A DNA stretch of 64,000 nt from Glycomyces algeriensis (GTDB lineage Bacteria; Actinomycetota; Actinomycetes; Mycobacteriales; Micromonosporaceae): the NCBI RefSeq assembly GCF_027622855.1, contig NZ_JAPZVR010000002.1, forward strand, positions 514,681 through 578,680, read 5' to 3'. The notes beneath the pieces are model-generated. The model ran no database searches. It was not told where the DNA came from and saw only the letters and a list, made by a program, of their open reading frames with translations. Positions within the stretch are counted from its first letter, which is position 1. Each line of letters starts with the position of its first letter. Shown piece by piece: positions 14,552 to 25,777 of the stretch. A program made the position numbers and the translations under genes.

Positions 14552-17365
14552 GTGGGACGACTGCTGGCGAGCCAACGTCTCGCTTTCAGGATCGCGCGCC
14601 GCGAGGCCTTGCGCTACAAAGGACGATCGGCATTGTCGATCACGCTGCTGGGCCTGCCGCTGCTGGCCGTGGCCATCGGCGCGAGCGCCTACGACACGAT
14701 GGACCTCTCCGACGAGGAGCTGGTGCAGCAGTACGTGGGCGAGAACGACGCGTTCATCCAGGACACCGGCGCCGGCGTGCCCATCGAGCAGTACTCGTGG
14801 AACGACCAGTGGCCCTCTTACGGCAGCGACGAGGACTGGGTGGAGGGGGCGGACGGCGCGACCGAGGGCGAGATCCTCAACGCGCTCCCGATCGGCTCCT
14901 GGATCGTGCCCTACACCGTGAGCGGCGGGTGGGAGGAGATCCGGGTCGAGACCCCCGACGGGCTCGGGTCGATCTCCGCCTACGGGTACAACCTCACCGA
15001 CGAGCTGTACGAGAAGGCCGGGATCGAGTTCCTGGACGGCTCGGCGCCCGGGAAGGGCGAGGTGGTCCTCTCCGAGGCCGCCGCGGAGCACCTGGAGCTC
15101 GGGGTCGGCGACACCCTCGTGGCCGACCAGACCGTCGGCACGCAGGAGGCCGAGGTGAGCGGGATCGTCGAGATCCCCTGGAGCCTCAACGAGCGGTTCG
15201 CGATCGGCTCGATGTTCCCGATGCCGACCGGGGGCTGGCTGCTGGACACGCCCGAGGAGCTGACGTACGAGGACGCGCTCGCGCTCAACGAGATGGGCGT
15301 GACCGTCTGGGCGGGCTCGCTGGTCGACCGGCCGACGGCCGACGACTACTACTACTCGACGGAGCTCGACGACTCGTTCATCATGATCATCGGGCTCATC
15401 GTGGTTGCCGTGGTCATGGAGGTGATCCTGCTGGCGGGGCCGGCGTTCGCGATCAGCGCCCGCCGCCGCACCCGCGAGTTCGCGCTCATGAGCGCCAACG
15501 GCGCGACGCCGGCGCAGATCCGCCGGATCGTGCTCGCCGGGGGCGTGATCTTCGGTGTCATCGCCGCGTTCATCGCGATCGCGATAGGCATCCTCGCGGT
15601 GTTCGCCGGCATCCCCTTCCTGGAGGGGATCTACGGCTACCGCAGTGCGGGGCTGCAGGTCCTGCCGCTGCTGCAGCTCGCCCTGGTGGGGGTCGCGATC
15701 ACGACCGGCCTGCTCTCGGCGCTCGCGGCGGCGATCAGCGCCTCCCGCGTCAACGTGGTCGCGGCGCTCATGGGCCGCACGCCGGGCCGCAAGGGCTCCA
15801 AGCGGTGGATGGTCGTGGGCCTGCTCATGCTGGGCGCGGGCATCGCCTCGGGGCTCGTGGGCGTCTCGATGTGGAGCCTGCCGCTCATGTCCGCCGCGAT
15901 CATCCTGGCGCAGCTGGGACTCGTGGCGTGCACGCCGGCGCTGCTGGCGGCCATGGCGAGGCTCGGCCGCTGGCTGCCGCTCGCGCCGCGCATGGCGCTG
16001 CGCGAGGCGGGGCGCAACCGCGGTTCGGCCGCGCCCGCGATCGCCGCGGTGCTCGGTGTCGTCGCCGCCGGCATGGTGTTCTCGATGATCGTGACCGCGG
16101 ACGCGGAACGCAAGGAGCAGTCGCAGGTCATCGAGTTGCAGCAGGGCGCGGTGACGCTGGACCTGTACGACAACGGCATGGGCGATCTCGAAGAGGGCGA
16201 GGAGCCCGACTGGGACTCCGGGCTCGCGGAGTCCCGCACCGTGCTCGAACGCCACCTCGACGACCTCGCGATCACCGAGATCCCGATGTACTCGAGCTGG
16301 AACGGCTGCACACTGCCCATCGTCGAAGCGTTCCAAGAGACGGCGGAGTGCTCCTGGACCGTGACCCGGCCCGAGGCGAACCGGTGCTCGTTCTGGGAGA
16401 CCGAGCCCGCCACCGACGAAGCGATGCGGGAGGCGGTCGAAGCGGCGCGGGAGGACCCGAACTGCAACGAGAACTCGAACGACGTCGGCGTCAGCTCGGA
16501 CCGGACTGTCGTGAGCGCCGATCCGACGGTCGTGGCGGCGTACACCGGGTTCGAGGGCGCGCAGCTCGACGAGGCGGTGGCCATGCTCGAGCGCGGCGGC
16601 GTGCTCGTCGCCGACCCGCTCGCGCTCACCGACGAGGGGACGGTCGTGCTCGAGGGCACGATCTTCAACTGGGACGAGGAGACCGGCGAAGGCGAGGAGT
16701 TCGACCCGCAGTTCCTGGAACTGCCGGCGATGGCCGTCGACGACTCGCTCCTGGGCTACAACAAGCTGCTCCTGAGCCCCGCGGCCGCGGAGCAGATGGG
16801 CCAGATCCCCAGCGTGTACGACCGGGTGTACCTGGTCGAGACCTCGACGCCGGTGGAAGGCGCGGTGTCGGAGGCCATCTCCGCCGACCTGGAGACGATG
16901 ACCAGCGGCGCCGCCATGGGCGCGTGGCTTCACGTCACCGATTACGAGGACGACTTCACGTTCTACATGGTGCTGCTCGTGTCCGGGCTGTGCGCGCTCG
17001 TCGCGCTCGGGGCCACCGCGGTCTCGACCGGGCTCATCATCGCCGAGCAGCACAAGGACATGACGACCTTGGGCGCGGTCGGCGCGGCACCGGGCCTGCG
17101 GAAGCGGTTCGCGATGTGGCAGACGGTGATGATCGCGGCGTTCGGCGCCGGGCTCGGCACCGTCGCCGGCCTCATCGGCTACGCGATGGTGCAGCAGGCG
17201 CTGAACCGGCCGCTGCGGTTCACCTACCCGTTCGACGTGCCGTACGGGTGGGAGCTGCCGTGGGGCGCGATGGGCGTCATCCTGGTGGCCGTGCCGGTCC
17301 TCGCCGCGATCGGGGCGCTCGTCTTCACCAGGGCGAGGCTCCCCAGTGAGCGACGGTTGACGTAA
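14552..17365 (+). CDS. FtsX-like ABC transporter permease
   Basis: A 937-residue permease with one N-terminal helix (about residues 30-50), a long extracellular MacB-like domain, a block of three helices with the FtsX motif (RTREFALMSANGATPAQIRR), a central pair of helices, a second extracellular domain containing several Cys residues, and a final FtsX block (HKDMTTLGAVGAAPGLRKR). Such permeases export or sense peptides and lipids rather than importing. GTG at 14552 starts one base after the ATPase stop. The second extracellular domain has Cys in SSWNGCTLPI, TAECSW, NRCSFW and PNCNEN, which may form disulphides. Substrate unknown. Confidence 0.92.
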   Translation: MGRLLASQRLAFRIARREALRYKGRSALSITLLGLPLLAVAIGASAYDTMDLSDEELVQQYVGENDAFIQDTGAGVPIEQYSWNDQWPSYGSDEDWVEGADGATEGEILNALPIGSWIVPYTVSGGWEEIRVETPDGLGSISAYGYNLTDELYEKAGIEFLDGSAPGKGEVVLSEAAAEHLELGVGDTLVADQTVGTQEAEVSGIVEIPWSLNERFAIGSMFPMPTGGWLLDTPEELTYEDALALNEMGVTVWAGSLVDRPTADDYYYSTELDDSFIMIIGLIVVAVVMEVILLAGPAFAISARRRTREFALMSANGATPAQIRRIVLAGGVIFGVIAAFIAIAIGILAVFAGIPFLEGIYGYRSAGLQVLPLLQLALVGVAITTGLLSALAAAISASRVNVVAALMGRTPGRKGSKRWMVVGLLMLGAGIASGLVGVSMWSLPLMSAAIILAQLGLVACTPALLAAMARLGRWLPLAPRMALREAGRNRGSAAPAIAAVLGVVAAGMVFSMIVTADAERKEQSQVIELQQGAVTLDLYDNGMGDLEEGEEPDWDSGLAESRTVLERHLDDLAITEIPMYSSWNGCTLPIVEAFQETAECSWTVTRPEANRCSFWETEPATDEAMREAVEAAREDPNCNENSNDVGVSSDRTVVSADPTVVAAYTGFEGAQLDEAVAMLERGGVLVADPLALTDEGTVVLEGTIFNWDEETGEGEEFDPQFLELPAMAVDDSLLGYNKLLLSPAAAEQMGQIPSVYDRVYLVETSTPVEGAVSEAISADLETMTSGAAMGAWLHVTDYEDDFTFYMVLLVSGLCALVALGATAVSTGLIIAEQHKDMTTLGAVGAAPGLRKRFAMWQTVMIAAFGAGLGTVAGLIGYAMVQQALNRPLRFTYPFDVPYGWELPWGAMGVILVAVPVLAAIGALVFTRARLPSERRLT

Positions 17366-17380
17366 CGATCCGAAGCAAGT

Positions 17381-17414
17381 GAAGGGCCTCAGTGCATCTG
17401 CACTGGGGCCCTTC
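17381..17414. terminator. Hairpin terminator after the ABC permease
   Basis: GAAGGGCCTCAGTG pairs with CACTGGGGCCCTTC around a CATCTG loop, followed on the plus strand by GCTTTCGCT. It stands between the convergent permease and map genes and may act in both directions. Confidence 0.7.
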
Positions 17415-17535
17415 GCTTTCGCTCGTTCGATTGTGGAGGCGGCACCGGCTCAACCCCTCGGAGACATCGGCATCTCGCGGACCGGCACCGCCCCGGCCCA
17501 GCCTATGCAGTGCCTGCCAATGACAGTGCCGCCGC

Positions 17536-18432
17536 TCAGCGCCGCTGCTCGGGCGTGCCTGCGGGCACGCCGCTGGAGGGCATCGTGAGGATCTCGAAGC
17601 CGTCGTCGGTGACGAGCAGCGTGTGCTCGAACTGGGCGGTCCACTTGCGGTCGCGGGTGACGGCGGTCCAGCCGTCGTCCCACATCTCGTGCTCGGCCGT
17701 GCCGAGGTTGATCATCGGCTCGATCGTGAAGGTCATGCCGGTCTCGATCTCGACGTCGAGGCCGGGGTTGTCGTAGTGCGGCACGTACAGTCCGGAGTGG
17801 AACGCGGTGCCGATGCCGTGGCCGGTGAACTGGCGGACCACGCCGTAGCCGAAGCGCTTCGCGTAGGCCTCGATGACCTTGCCGACCACGTTGAGCTGGC
17901 GGCCGGGCTTGACGGCCTTGATGCCGCGCCACGTGGCGGTCCAGGTGCGCTCCACCAGGTCGCGGGCCTCCTGCGAGACGTCCCCCGCGAGGAACGTGGC
18001 GTTGCAGTCGCCGTGCACGCCGCCGATGAACGCGGTGACGTCGATGTTCACGATGTCGCCGTCGCGGACCACTGTGGAGTCGGGGATGCCGTGGCAGATG
18101 ACCTCGTTGAGCGAGGTGCAGCACGACTTCGGGTACTCGCGGTAGCCGAGCGTCGAGGGGTAGGCGCCGAGGTCGCACAGGTACTCGTGGACGATCCGGT
18201 CGAGCTCGTCGGTGGTGATGCCGGGGGCGACCGCCTTCCCCACGGTCTCCAGTGCGTCGGCGGCGATGCGGCCGGCGACGCGCATCCGCTCGATCGTCTC
18301 GGCGTCCTTCACCTCCGAGCCGGTGAACGGCGAGGGGGCCGGCTTGCCGACGTACTCGGGCCGCTCGATGGCGTCGGGGACACTCCTGCGGGGACTCTGC
18401 CTGCCTGGGCGCAGCGCGGGACGGGATTCCAT
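17536..18432 (-). CDS. map: Methionine aminopeptidase, type I
   Basis: It removes the N-terminal methionine from nascent proteins. The 298-residue protein has the N-terminal extension of actinobacterial MetAP1c-like enzymes, with the SH3-binding-like [19 protein letters not shown]. It carries the metal ligands in [20 protein letters not shown] (two Asp), [11 protein letters not shown] (His), FTIEPMI (Glu) and [10 protein letters not shown] (Glu). The ATG at 18432 gives the normal length. The preceding gene on the same strand, a small membrane protein, has an open frame that reads through map in another phase. Confidence 0.95.
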   Translation of the reverse strand: MESRPALRPGRQSPRRSVPDAIERPEYVGKPAPSPFTGSEVKDAETIERMRVAGRIAADALETVGKAVAPGITTDELDRIVHEYLCDLGAYPSTLGYREYPKSCCTSLNEVICHGIPDSTVVRDGDIVNIDVTAFIGGVHGDCNATFLAGDVSQEARDLVERTWTATWRGIKAVKPGRQLNVVGKVIEAYAKRFGYGVVRQFTGHGIGTAFHSGLYVPHYDNPGLDVEIETGMTFTIEPMINLGTAEHEMWDDGWTAVTRDRKWTAQFEHTLLVTDDGFEILTMPSSGVPAGTPEQRR

Positions 18433-18802
18433 CCGGCAAGCCTAACCGGAGGGCTTCAGGGCCGGTCCGGACCGTTACCGAGACGACGCCCGGAAAAGCC
18501 CCGGCGACCGCGAAAACCTCTTGCGTTCCGGCACGCCAGGCAGCATCCTGGACATCCGGCAGCCCGTGCCCGAGCAATTCGGAGCGGGGCGGTCCGGGAC
18601 CCCGCGAACAGGCGCGCGACGAGAGTCCGAACGACTTTCCTACCGAGCCGGCGTGGGGCGCTGCTCCCGCAGGAGTTCCGCGGTCCGGCTCGCCGGACGC
18701 GGTGTACGACACCTCCCGCGGTCGAGCGCCCCGCCTGTCCAACCCAGGCGGCGTGCAGTCGCCCCGCGCCGGCTCACCACACCCCTCCCCCGCACGCGCG
18801 AA

Positions 18803-18831
18803 GGCCCGCCGCCCTCGAGCGGCGGCGGGCC
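18803..18831. terminator. Perfect 11-bp stem hairpin between the membrane protein gene and map
   Basis: GGCCCGCCGCC (18803-18813) pairs perfectly with GGCGGCGGGCC (18821-18831) around CTCGAGC. It sits just beyond the conserved end of the minus-strand membrane protein gene, where a terminator is expected, yet inside that gene's still-open frame. This supports the view that the original stop codon lay before 18840. Confidence 0.6.
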
Positions 18832-18837
18832 GTCGCG

Positions 18838-19378
18838 CAACCGACCCGGCGTCGAGCGCCATGGTCGGCTCCTCCGCGTCCGCGCCCGGTTCGGCCGCCG
18901 CGGCCATGTCGGCGGTCCCGACCTCCTGCGCGAGCCGCTCCCACAGCATCCCGCCGGAGTGGGCCAGCGCGCCGATGATCGAGGGGACGAACGGGAGCAC
19001 CCAGTCGGCGAGGAACCCCGAGTGCGGCATGTTGAGCACGAGCATGGCCGATCCGGCGCACAGCAGGCCCTGGAGCGTGCCGCGCCAGGCGGCGCGGGTG
19101 CCGTCCACGACCGCTTCGCGGCGCTCGGTCGCGGGGTCGTGGAACTCGGAGAGGCCCGCGGCGTCGCGTCGGCCCAGGTAGGCGCCGACGACCGCTTGGA
19201 CGGCGGTGCCCGAGACGACGGCGGCCAGCAGGTTGTTCTTCGTGACCACGTAGATCAGGGCGAAGAGCAGGCCGCCGCCGAGGATCGTGAGCACACCTCT
19301 GATCCAGTCGACCTTCTCGCCGGGGTACCAGTAGTACTTGGTGACGCCCTCGGAAATCTGTCGTTCGAACTTCCCCAT
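18838..19378 (-). CDS. Small membrane protein of unknown function, no in-frame stop
   Basis: A protein of about 180 residues starting MGKFERQISEGVTKYYWYPG, with ATG at 19378 preceded by AAAGGGGAG at eight bases. It has two hydrophobic helices at about residues 27-66 (ILGGGLLFALIYVV), a charged middle part, and another hydrophobic pair near residues 104-140 (LLCAGSAMLVLNM). The protein-like part ends near ADAEEPTMALDAGS. No stop codon follows: the frame is open to 17450, through a terminator-like hairpin and the whole of map in another phase. The true end was probably lost by mutation or sequence error. No family recognised. The coordinates cover the supported part only. Confidence 0.6.
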
Positions 19379-19578
19379 GCCGGTCGCTCCCCTTTCGCGG
19401 ACGCAGCCGTCAAAGCTGCGCTTGACACGCACGGAAGTCATTATGCGCGGCGCCGGGCGGCGGTTCGGCGGAATCCCTCGGAGTCATCTTTGTGGAGTTT
19501 TGCACAAGATGATCCGAATGTCGGATTACACGACGGGTACCGGGGTCTGCAAGTGGCGCTGCGTACCAGCGTACGGAA

Positions 19579-19606
19579 GGATCGCCGACCGGTGAGTCGG
19601 CGATCC
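19579..19606. terminator. Terminator downstream of ispG
   Basis: GGATCGCCGAC and GTCGGCGATCC form a perfect 11-bp stem around CGGTGA, about 60 bases after the ispG stop on the minus strand. The rest of 19379-19664 shows no gene; it contains the ribosome binding site and upstream region of the membrane protein gene. Confidence 0.7.
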
Positions 19607-19664
19607 GACAGTCGCGCCTGTGCACTTGGACTACTCGCACTTGAACGACGTGCGCTCGGACGAC

Positions 19665-20846
<1,182 letters not shown>

Positions 20847-20874
20847 GTGGCTAGTTTCCACCTTGATTCGCGGG

Positions 20875-22140
20875 TTAGTTGAAGATAGTGATCGGGTTGA
20901 CGATGTCTGCGGTGATCGTCAGCAGCATGAAGCCGCCCAGGAGGACGATGACAGCGTAGGTCAGCGGCATGAGTTTCATGTAGTCGACACGCCCGGGGTC
21001 GATCTTTCCTCGCTTCAGGGCGATCCACGACCTGGCCTTCTCGTACCACGCGATGGCGATGTGCCCGCCGTCCATGGGCAGCAGCGGCAGCAGGTTGAAG
21101 ATGCCGATGAAGTAGTTCAGGACGACGAGGAGCATGAAGAACATGGCCCACTGGTCGTACTGGACCATCTCGCCGCCGAGGCGGGAGGCGCCCACGACGC
21201 TGACGGGCGAGTCCGCGCTGCGCTCGCCGCCCATGATCGCGTCCCACAGCGGCGGGATCTTCGAGGGCAGCTGGCCCAGGGCGATGAAGGTCTCCTTGAA
21301 CATGTCGCCCGTGGTGGTGAAGGTTTCGCCGATGCCGTCGATCGGGCCGACGGCGATGGTGGGGGCGATCGCGGGGTCGACGTAGCCGACGACGCCGAGG
21401 CGGGCCACGGTCTCGGTCGTGCCGTCCTCGTTCTCCACGGTGGCGGCGTACGGGGTGACCTCGACGGTCTTCGTCGTGCCGTCCGAGTCGACCGTGACGG
21501 CGACCGGCTCGTCGGGGGTCAGCTTGGTGACCGTGGCGACGAGCGACTCCCAGCCGTTGATCGCGGTCCCGCCGACGGCGGTGATCGAGTCGCCGTCCTG
21601 GATGCCGGCGGCGTAGGCCGGGCCCTCGATCTGGCCGTCCGGGCAGTCCCCGGCGGGGGCCGCGGTGTCGGTGGACTCGACGCACTGGGAGACGGCGACC
21701 TGGGCGTTCTCCTGCGACTCGTCGAACGCAGCGGCGTGGGCCGGGTTGGCGACGACGCCGACGAACGAGACGAGGATCCAGAGGGCGACGAAGCCGATGA
21801 TGAAATGCGTGACCGAGCCGGCGGCGAGCACCACGGTGCGCTGCCACAAGGGCTTGCGCCAGAAGACCCGCTTCTTGTCGGCCTCGTTCAGCTCCTCCTC
21901 GTCCTCTTCAAGGGGGGTCATCCCGACGATCTTGACGAAACCGCCGAGCGGGATGCCCTTGACGCCGTACTCGGTCTCTCCCTTGTGGAACGACCACAGG
22001 GTGGGCCCGAAACCCACGAAGTAGCGGGTGACCTTCATGCCGAAGCCCTTGGCCGTGAGCATGTGGCCGAATTCGTGCAGGCTCACGGAGATGAGGATCG
22101 CCAATGCGAACAGGACGATCCCGGTGATGTAGGCCAGCAA
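20875..22140 (-). CDS. rseP: Site-2 protease, M50 family (RseP/Rip1-like)
   Basis: An intramembrane zinc metalloprotease of 421 residues that cleaves membrane-bound anti-sigma factors or other signalling proteins. HEFGH (about residue 22) and the second zinc motif [12 protein letters not shown] are intact. A PDZ domain ([19 protein letters not shown]) lies between the membrane segments. The start is TTG, supported by AAGGAG six bases upstream and by correct placement of the first helix. It sits between dxr and ispG as in mycobacteria, where the Rip1 homologue regulates several sigma factors. Confidence 0.95.
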   Translation of the reverse strand: MLAYITGIVLFALAILISVSLHEFGHMLTAKGFGMKVTRYFVGFGPTLWSFHKGETEYGVKGIPLGGFVKIVGMTPLEEDEEELNEADKKRVFWRKPLWQRTVVLAAGSVTHFIIGFVALWILVSFVGVVANPAHAAAFDESQENAQVAVSQCVESTDTAAPAGDCPDGQIEGPAYAAGIQDGDSITAVGGTAINGWESLVATVTKLTPDEPVAVTVDSDGTTKTVEVTPYAATVENEDGTTETVARLGVVGYVDPAIAPTIAVGPIDGIGETFTTTGDMFKETFIALGQLPSKIPPLWDAIMGGERSADSPVSVVGASRLGGEMVQYDQWAMFFMLLVVLNYFIGIFNLLPLLPMDGGHIAIAWYEKARSWIALKRGKIDPGRVDYMKLMPLTYAVIVLLGGFMLLTITADIVNPITIFN

Positions 22141-22152
22141 GTCGGTCTCCTT

Positions 22153-23373
22153 CTAACGCTCGGACGCGTCCAACACTAGCCGTCGGGCGCACGCGCGCGC
22201 CCAGTTCTCCGCCTCGAGTACGTCTGCGACACTGGCGGGTCGCGAACTGCGCCCGGACAACCCGTCCGGAGCGGCGGCGAGGACGGCCTCGATGGTGTCG
22301 ACGATGCCGAGGAACGGGAGCCGCCCGTCACGGAAGGCCGCGACGGCCTCCTCGTTGGCGGCGTTGTACACGGCGGGCATGAGGCCGCCGGCGCGGCCGG
22401 CGTCCTTGGCGAGGGCGACGGCCGGGAACGCGGTCGCGTCGAGCGGCTCGAAGTGCCAGTCTGCGGCCTTCGTCCAGTCGACCGGCCGCGCGGCCCCCGG
22501 GAGCCGGTCGGGCCAGGCCAGCGCGTGGCCGATCGGCAGGCGCATGTCCGGCGGGGAGGCCTGGGCGATCGTGGAGCCGTCCGTGAACTCGACCATCGAG
22601 TGGACCACCGACTGCGGGTGGACCACGACCTCGACGTCGTCGTACGGCACGTCGAACAGCTCGTGGGCCTCGATCACCTCGAGGGCCTTGTTCACCATGG
22701 TCGCGGAGTTGATCGTGACGACCGGGCCCATCGCCCAGGTCGGGTGGGCGAGCGCCTGCTCGACGGTGACCTCGGCGAGTTCGGCGCGGGTCCGGCCGCG
22801 GAAGGGGCCGCCCGAGGCGGTGAGGATGAGCTTCGCGACCCGCTCCATCGAACCCGAGCGCAGGCACTGGGCGAGCGCGGAGTGCTCCGAGTCGACCGGC
22901 ACGAGCTGGCCGGGCTTGGCGAGGTCCCGCACGAGCGGGCCGCCGGCGACGAGGGACTCCTTGTTGGCAAGGGCCACTTGGCGTCCGGCCTTCAGCGCGG
23001 CGAGCGTCGGTTCGAGGCCGATGGAGCCGTTGATGCCGTTCACGACGGTGTCGCAGGGCCAGGCGGCCAGTTCGGCCATGGCCTTGCGCCCGGCGATGAG
23101 CTTCGGGATCCGCGCGTCGCCGGAGGTCCAGCCGGCCTTGGTCGCGGCGGCGAACAGCCGCAGCTGGACGTCCTCCACGGACTTGGCGTCGGCGACCGCC
23201 ACGACGTCGACCCCCAGTTCGATCGCCTGCTCGGCCAGGAGCGCCGGGTTGCCGCCGCCGGCGCCGATGCCGACGACCCTGAAGCGGTCGGGATTGGCGC
23301 GGACGATGTCGATGGCCTGCGTGCCGATGGAGCCGGTGGACCCCAGGAGCACGATCTCGCGTTGGTCAGTCAC
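22153..23373 (-). CDS. dxr: 1-deoxy-D-xylulose 5-phosphate reductoisomerase
   Basis: It converts DXP to MEP with NADPH, the committed step of the non-mevalonate pathway and the fosmidomycin target. The 406-residue protein has the NADPH loop [13 protein letters not shown], the metal-binding site VDSEHSA and the flexible-loop region [11 protein letters not shown] at 23373 is set by the domain start. A GATAAT -10 element lies six bases upstream and there is no ribosome binding site, so it is probably leaderless. Followed closely by rseP. Confidence 0.96.
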   Translation of the reverse strand: MTDQREIVLLGSTGSIGTQAIDIVRANPDRFRVVGIGAGGGNPALLAEQAIELGVDVVAVADAKSVEDVQLRLFAAATKAGWTSGDARIPKLIAGRKAMAELAAWPCDTVVNGINGSIGLEPTLAALKAGRQVALANKESLVAGGPLVRDLAKPGQLVPVDSEHSALAQCLRSGSMERVAKLILTASGGPFRGRTRAELAEVTVEQALAHPTWAMGPVVTINSATMVNKALEVIEAHELFDVPYDDVEVVVHPQSVVHSMVEFTDGSTIAQASPPDMRLPIGHALAWPDRLPGAARPVDWTKAADWHFEPLDATAFPAVALAKDAGRAGGLMPAVYNAANEEAVAAFRDGRLPFLGIVDTIEAVLAAAPDGLSGRSSRPASVADVLEAENWARACARRLVLDASER

Positions 23374-23385
23374 GGGATGATTATC
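23374..23385 (-). promoter_or_regulatory. -10 element of a leaderless promoter for dxr
   Basis: On the minus strand GATAAT (23385-23380) is followed by six bases (CATCCC) and the GTG of dxr. It matches the TATAAT consensus at five of six positions and has the same spacing as at aroA, hisN and the kinase gene. It lies immediately after the purU stop codon. Confidence 0.55.
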
Positions 23386-23387
23386 CG

Positions 23388-24233
23388 CTAGCGGAAAACC
23401 ACCGTCTTGGTGCCATTGATGAGGACGCGGTCGTCCAGGTGGGCGGCCAGGCCGCGGGCCAGGCAGGTCGATTCCAGGTCGCGTCCGGCGGCCACGAGCT
23501 CCTCGGGGCTGTGCGCGTGGTCGACGCGCGCCACCTCCTGCTCGACGATCGGCCCCTCGTCGAGGTCGGCGGTCACGTAGTGGCAGGTCGCGCCGATGAG
23601 CTTGACACCGCGCTCGTGCGCCTGGTGGTACGGCTTGGCGCCCTTGAAGCTCGGCAGGAACGAGTGGTGGATGTTGAGGATCTTCCCCGGCAGCTTCGCG
23701 CAGAAGTCCGAGGAGAGGATCTGCATGTACCGGGCCAGGACCACCGTGTCGATGCGCTCCTCCTCGATGATGTCGAGGATCCGCTGCTCCTGCACGGCCT
23801 TGCCCTCGAGGCCAACCGGCAGGTAGTGGAACGGCACTCCCGATGAGGCCGCGAGGTCGGCCCAGTCGGGGTGGTTCGAGACGACCGCGGCGGCCTCGCC
23901 GTGGAGGGCGCCGATCCGGAAGCGGTACAAGAGATCGTTGAGGCAGTGCCCCTGCTTCGAGGCCATGATGAGGACGCGGCGCTTGACGGCGCGGTCGTGG
24001 AGCTGCCAGTCCATGTCGAACTCGCGGGCGATGTCGGCGAAGCCCACGGCCAGTTCGTCCCGCTGCGCGGCCGTGTTGAACTCCACGCGCATGAAGAAGC
24101 GGCCCGATCCGTGCTCCGAGAACTGCTGGGAGTCCTCGATGTTGGCGTCGCGGCGGGTCAGGAAACCCGAGACGGCGTACACGATGCCGAGGCGGTCGGG
24201 GCACGAGAGCGTGAGCACGAACTGGCTGGTCAT
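23388..24233 (-). CDS. purU: Formyltetrahydrofolate deformylase PurU
   Basis: It hydrolyses 10-formyl-THF to THF and formate, balancing one-carbon pools and supplying formate for purine synthesis. The 281-residue protein has an N-terminal ACT domain ([19 protein letters not shown]) and a formyl-transferase domain with [21 protein letters not shown] and the catalytic [15 protein letters not shown] segment. It starts at ATG 24233 without a spaced ribosome binding site; a TTGTCG/TATCAT promoter lies seven bases upstream, so it is probably leaderless. It is placed just before dxr, an unusual neighbour for the isoprenoid genes. Confidence 0.95.
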   Translation of the reverse strand: MTSQFVLTLSCPDRLGIVYAVSGFLTRRDANIEDSQQFSEHGSGRFFMRVEFNTAAQRDELAVGFADIAREFDMDWQLHDRAVKRRVLIMASKQGHCLNDLLYRFRIGALHGEAAAVVSNHPDWADLAASSGVPFHYLPVGLEGKAVQEQRILDIIEEERIDTVVLARYMQILSSDFCAKLPGKILNIHHSFLPSFKGAKPYHQAHERGVKLIGATCHYVTADLDEGPIVEQEVARVDHAHSPEELVAAGRDLESTCLARGLAAHLDDRVLINGTKTVVFR

Positions 24234-24240
24234 CCTACCA

Positions 24241-24270
24241 ATGATACGGAGCTGCCGAAGCGGGCGACAA
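24241..24270 (-). promoter_or_regulatory. Promoter of purU
   Basis: On the minus strand TTGTCG (24270-24265) and TATCAT (24246-24241) are separated by 18 bp. The -10 ends seven bases before the ATG, fitting a leaderless transcript. Confidence 0.55.
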
Positions 24271-24349
24271 TCGACTTCCATCACGGACGGGTTGTCACGG
24301 CGTGTCGCATTTCGACCAGGCTCGGCCGTGAAAAGGAGCCGGACAAGGA

Positions 24350-24381
24350 CGAAGGGCGGACTCTTTCGAGTTCACCCTTCG
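24350..24381. terminator. Imperfect hairpin after the sugar ABC operon
   Basis: CGAAGGG...GACTC pairs with GAGTT...CCCTTCG around TTTC, with mismatches in the middle. It lies 43 bases past the solute-binding protein stop on the minus strand. Confidence 0.5.
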
Positions 24382-24423
24382 ACCCTCTTACTGTGACTCA
24401 CTCAGAGCAAGATCCGAGTGTCT

Positions 24424-25734
24424 TTAGGCGCCGATCTCGGCGTTGAGCTGGTCCATGAACGACTTGGTGCTGTCCTCGACGCTCACGTCGCCGAAGATCA
24501 TCGTCTCGAACACGCCCAGCATGATGTCCGCGGCGGAACCGGAGCCGACCGGCGGCACCGGCGGGCCCTCGGCCAGCTCGGGGGTGATCGTCGCGATGAA
24601 GTCCGCGCCCAGCTTCTGGTCGGGCGGGAGGTTCGGCAGGATCCGCTCGCGCTGCGCGGTGTTCGAGGGCACGCCCCGGTCGCCGAGCATGAGGTCCAGG
24701 GACTCGTCGCTGTTGAGCAGGAAGTCCACCAGCTTCGCGGCGGCGGCCTGGTCCGAGGTCGTCCGCGAGATCGACCAGTACATGGCCGACTTCAGGTACA
24801 GGCCCGGCTGGACGCCGGTGCTCTCGCCCGGGACGCGCAGCAGGACCAGGTCCCCGCCGAGCACCTTCTGGATCGCACCGATCTGGTTGGTCCAGTAGAA
24901 CTCCGTGACACCCGTGCCCGTCGCCAGCGGCGCCTGGTCCTGGCCCGCCGAGAACGCCTCGACGATCTTGCTCGGCTCCGGGATCGCCCCGGAGTCGCGC
25001 AGGTCGAGGACCATCTGCCACCACTCGTTCATGGTCGCCTCGGTGAAGCCGAGCTTCCCGTCCGCGGTGTAGAGGCTCTCGCCCTTCTGGCGCGCGAAGA
25101 TGTTGAACAGGGACTCGTTGCTGAACGAGATCGCCGAGTTGCCGATCGCGTCGCCCTGGGCGGACAGGTCGGTGATGAACTGCGAGAAGTCCGCCCACGA
25201 CCAGGTCGTGTCGTCCGGCATGGCCATGCCCGCGGCTTCGACCAGGGCCGGGTTGACCAGCAGCGCCATGGCGTTCACGCCGGTGCCGATGCCGTAGGTC
25301 TTGCCGTCCAGCTGACCGGTCTTGAGGGTGCTCTCCTCGATGTTGGAGAGGTCGATGCCGATGTCGTCGAGCGCCAGGAGGGCGTTCTTGTCGGCGTAGT
25401 CGCGCAGGTAGCGCTCGTCCTGCTGCAGGACGTCGGGCGCGTTGTTGCCCGACACCGAAACGTTCAATGCGTCCCAGTAGGCGTCGAACTCGTTCGGGCT
25501 CGGCTTGATCGTGACGCCGTCGTTCTGCGCGAGGAAGGCGTCCACGATCTTCTGGGTGTACTCGTGGCGCGGGTCGGAACCCCACCACCAGAAGTCGAGC
25601 TCGCCGTCGCCTTCCGCGGCACCGCCGCCGCCGTCGTTGCCGCAGGCCGCGAGGAGGGGTGCGGTGGCGGCGCCGAAGATCCCGGCTTTGGCGAGCGTTC
25701 TCCGAGAGACGCCCGAGGGGTTGGATGACTGCAT
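24424..25734 (-). CDS. Sugar ABC transporter substrate-binding lipoprotein
   Basis: A 436-residue extracellular solute-binding protein, family 1. The N-terminus has twin arginines (SRRTLAKAG) and a lipobox LLAACG, so the mature protein is lipid-anchored outside the cell. WWWGSDPRHEYTQKIVDAF and the FNIFARQKGESLY region are typical of carbohydrate-binding members. ATG at 25734 is supported by AAAGGA eight bases upstream. It is transcribed last, after two permease genes. The sugar is unknown. Confidence 0.92.
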   Translation of the reverse strand: MQSSNPSGVSRRTLAKAGIFGAATAPLLAACGNDGGGGAAEGDGELDFWWWGSDPRHEYTQKIVDAFLAQNDGVTIKPSPNEFDAYWDALNVSVSGNNAPDVLQQDERYLRDYADKNALLALDDIGIDLSNIEESTLKTGQLDGKTYGIGTGVNAMALLVNPALVEAAGMAMPDDTTWSWADFSQFITDLSAQGDAIGNSAISFSNESLFNIFARQKGESLYTADGKLGFTEATMNEWWQMVLDLRDSGAIPEPSKIVEAFSAGQDQAPLATGTGVTEFYWTNQIGAIQKVLGGDLVLLRVPGESTGVQPGLYLKSAMYWSISRTTSDQAAAAKLVDFLLNSDESLDLMLGDRGVPSNTAQRERILPNLPPDQKLGADFIATITPELAEGPPVPPVGSGSAADIMLGVFETMIFGDVSVEDSTKSFMDQLNAEIGA

Positions 25735-25777
25735 TGTCGTGGTCCTTTCAGGACTTTCGTGAGGGTTGTTTGCCGGT

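Noticed and set aside
14426-17053. An 875-codon minus-strand frame opposite the FtsX permease
   Set aside because: Arg/Gly/His-rich shadow of the real gene; the permease has recognisable domains, this has none.
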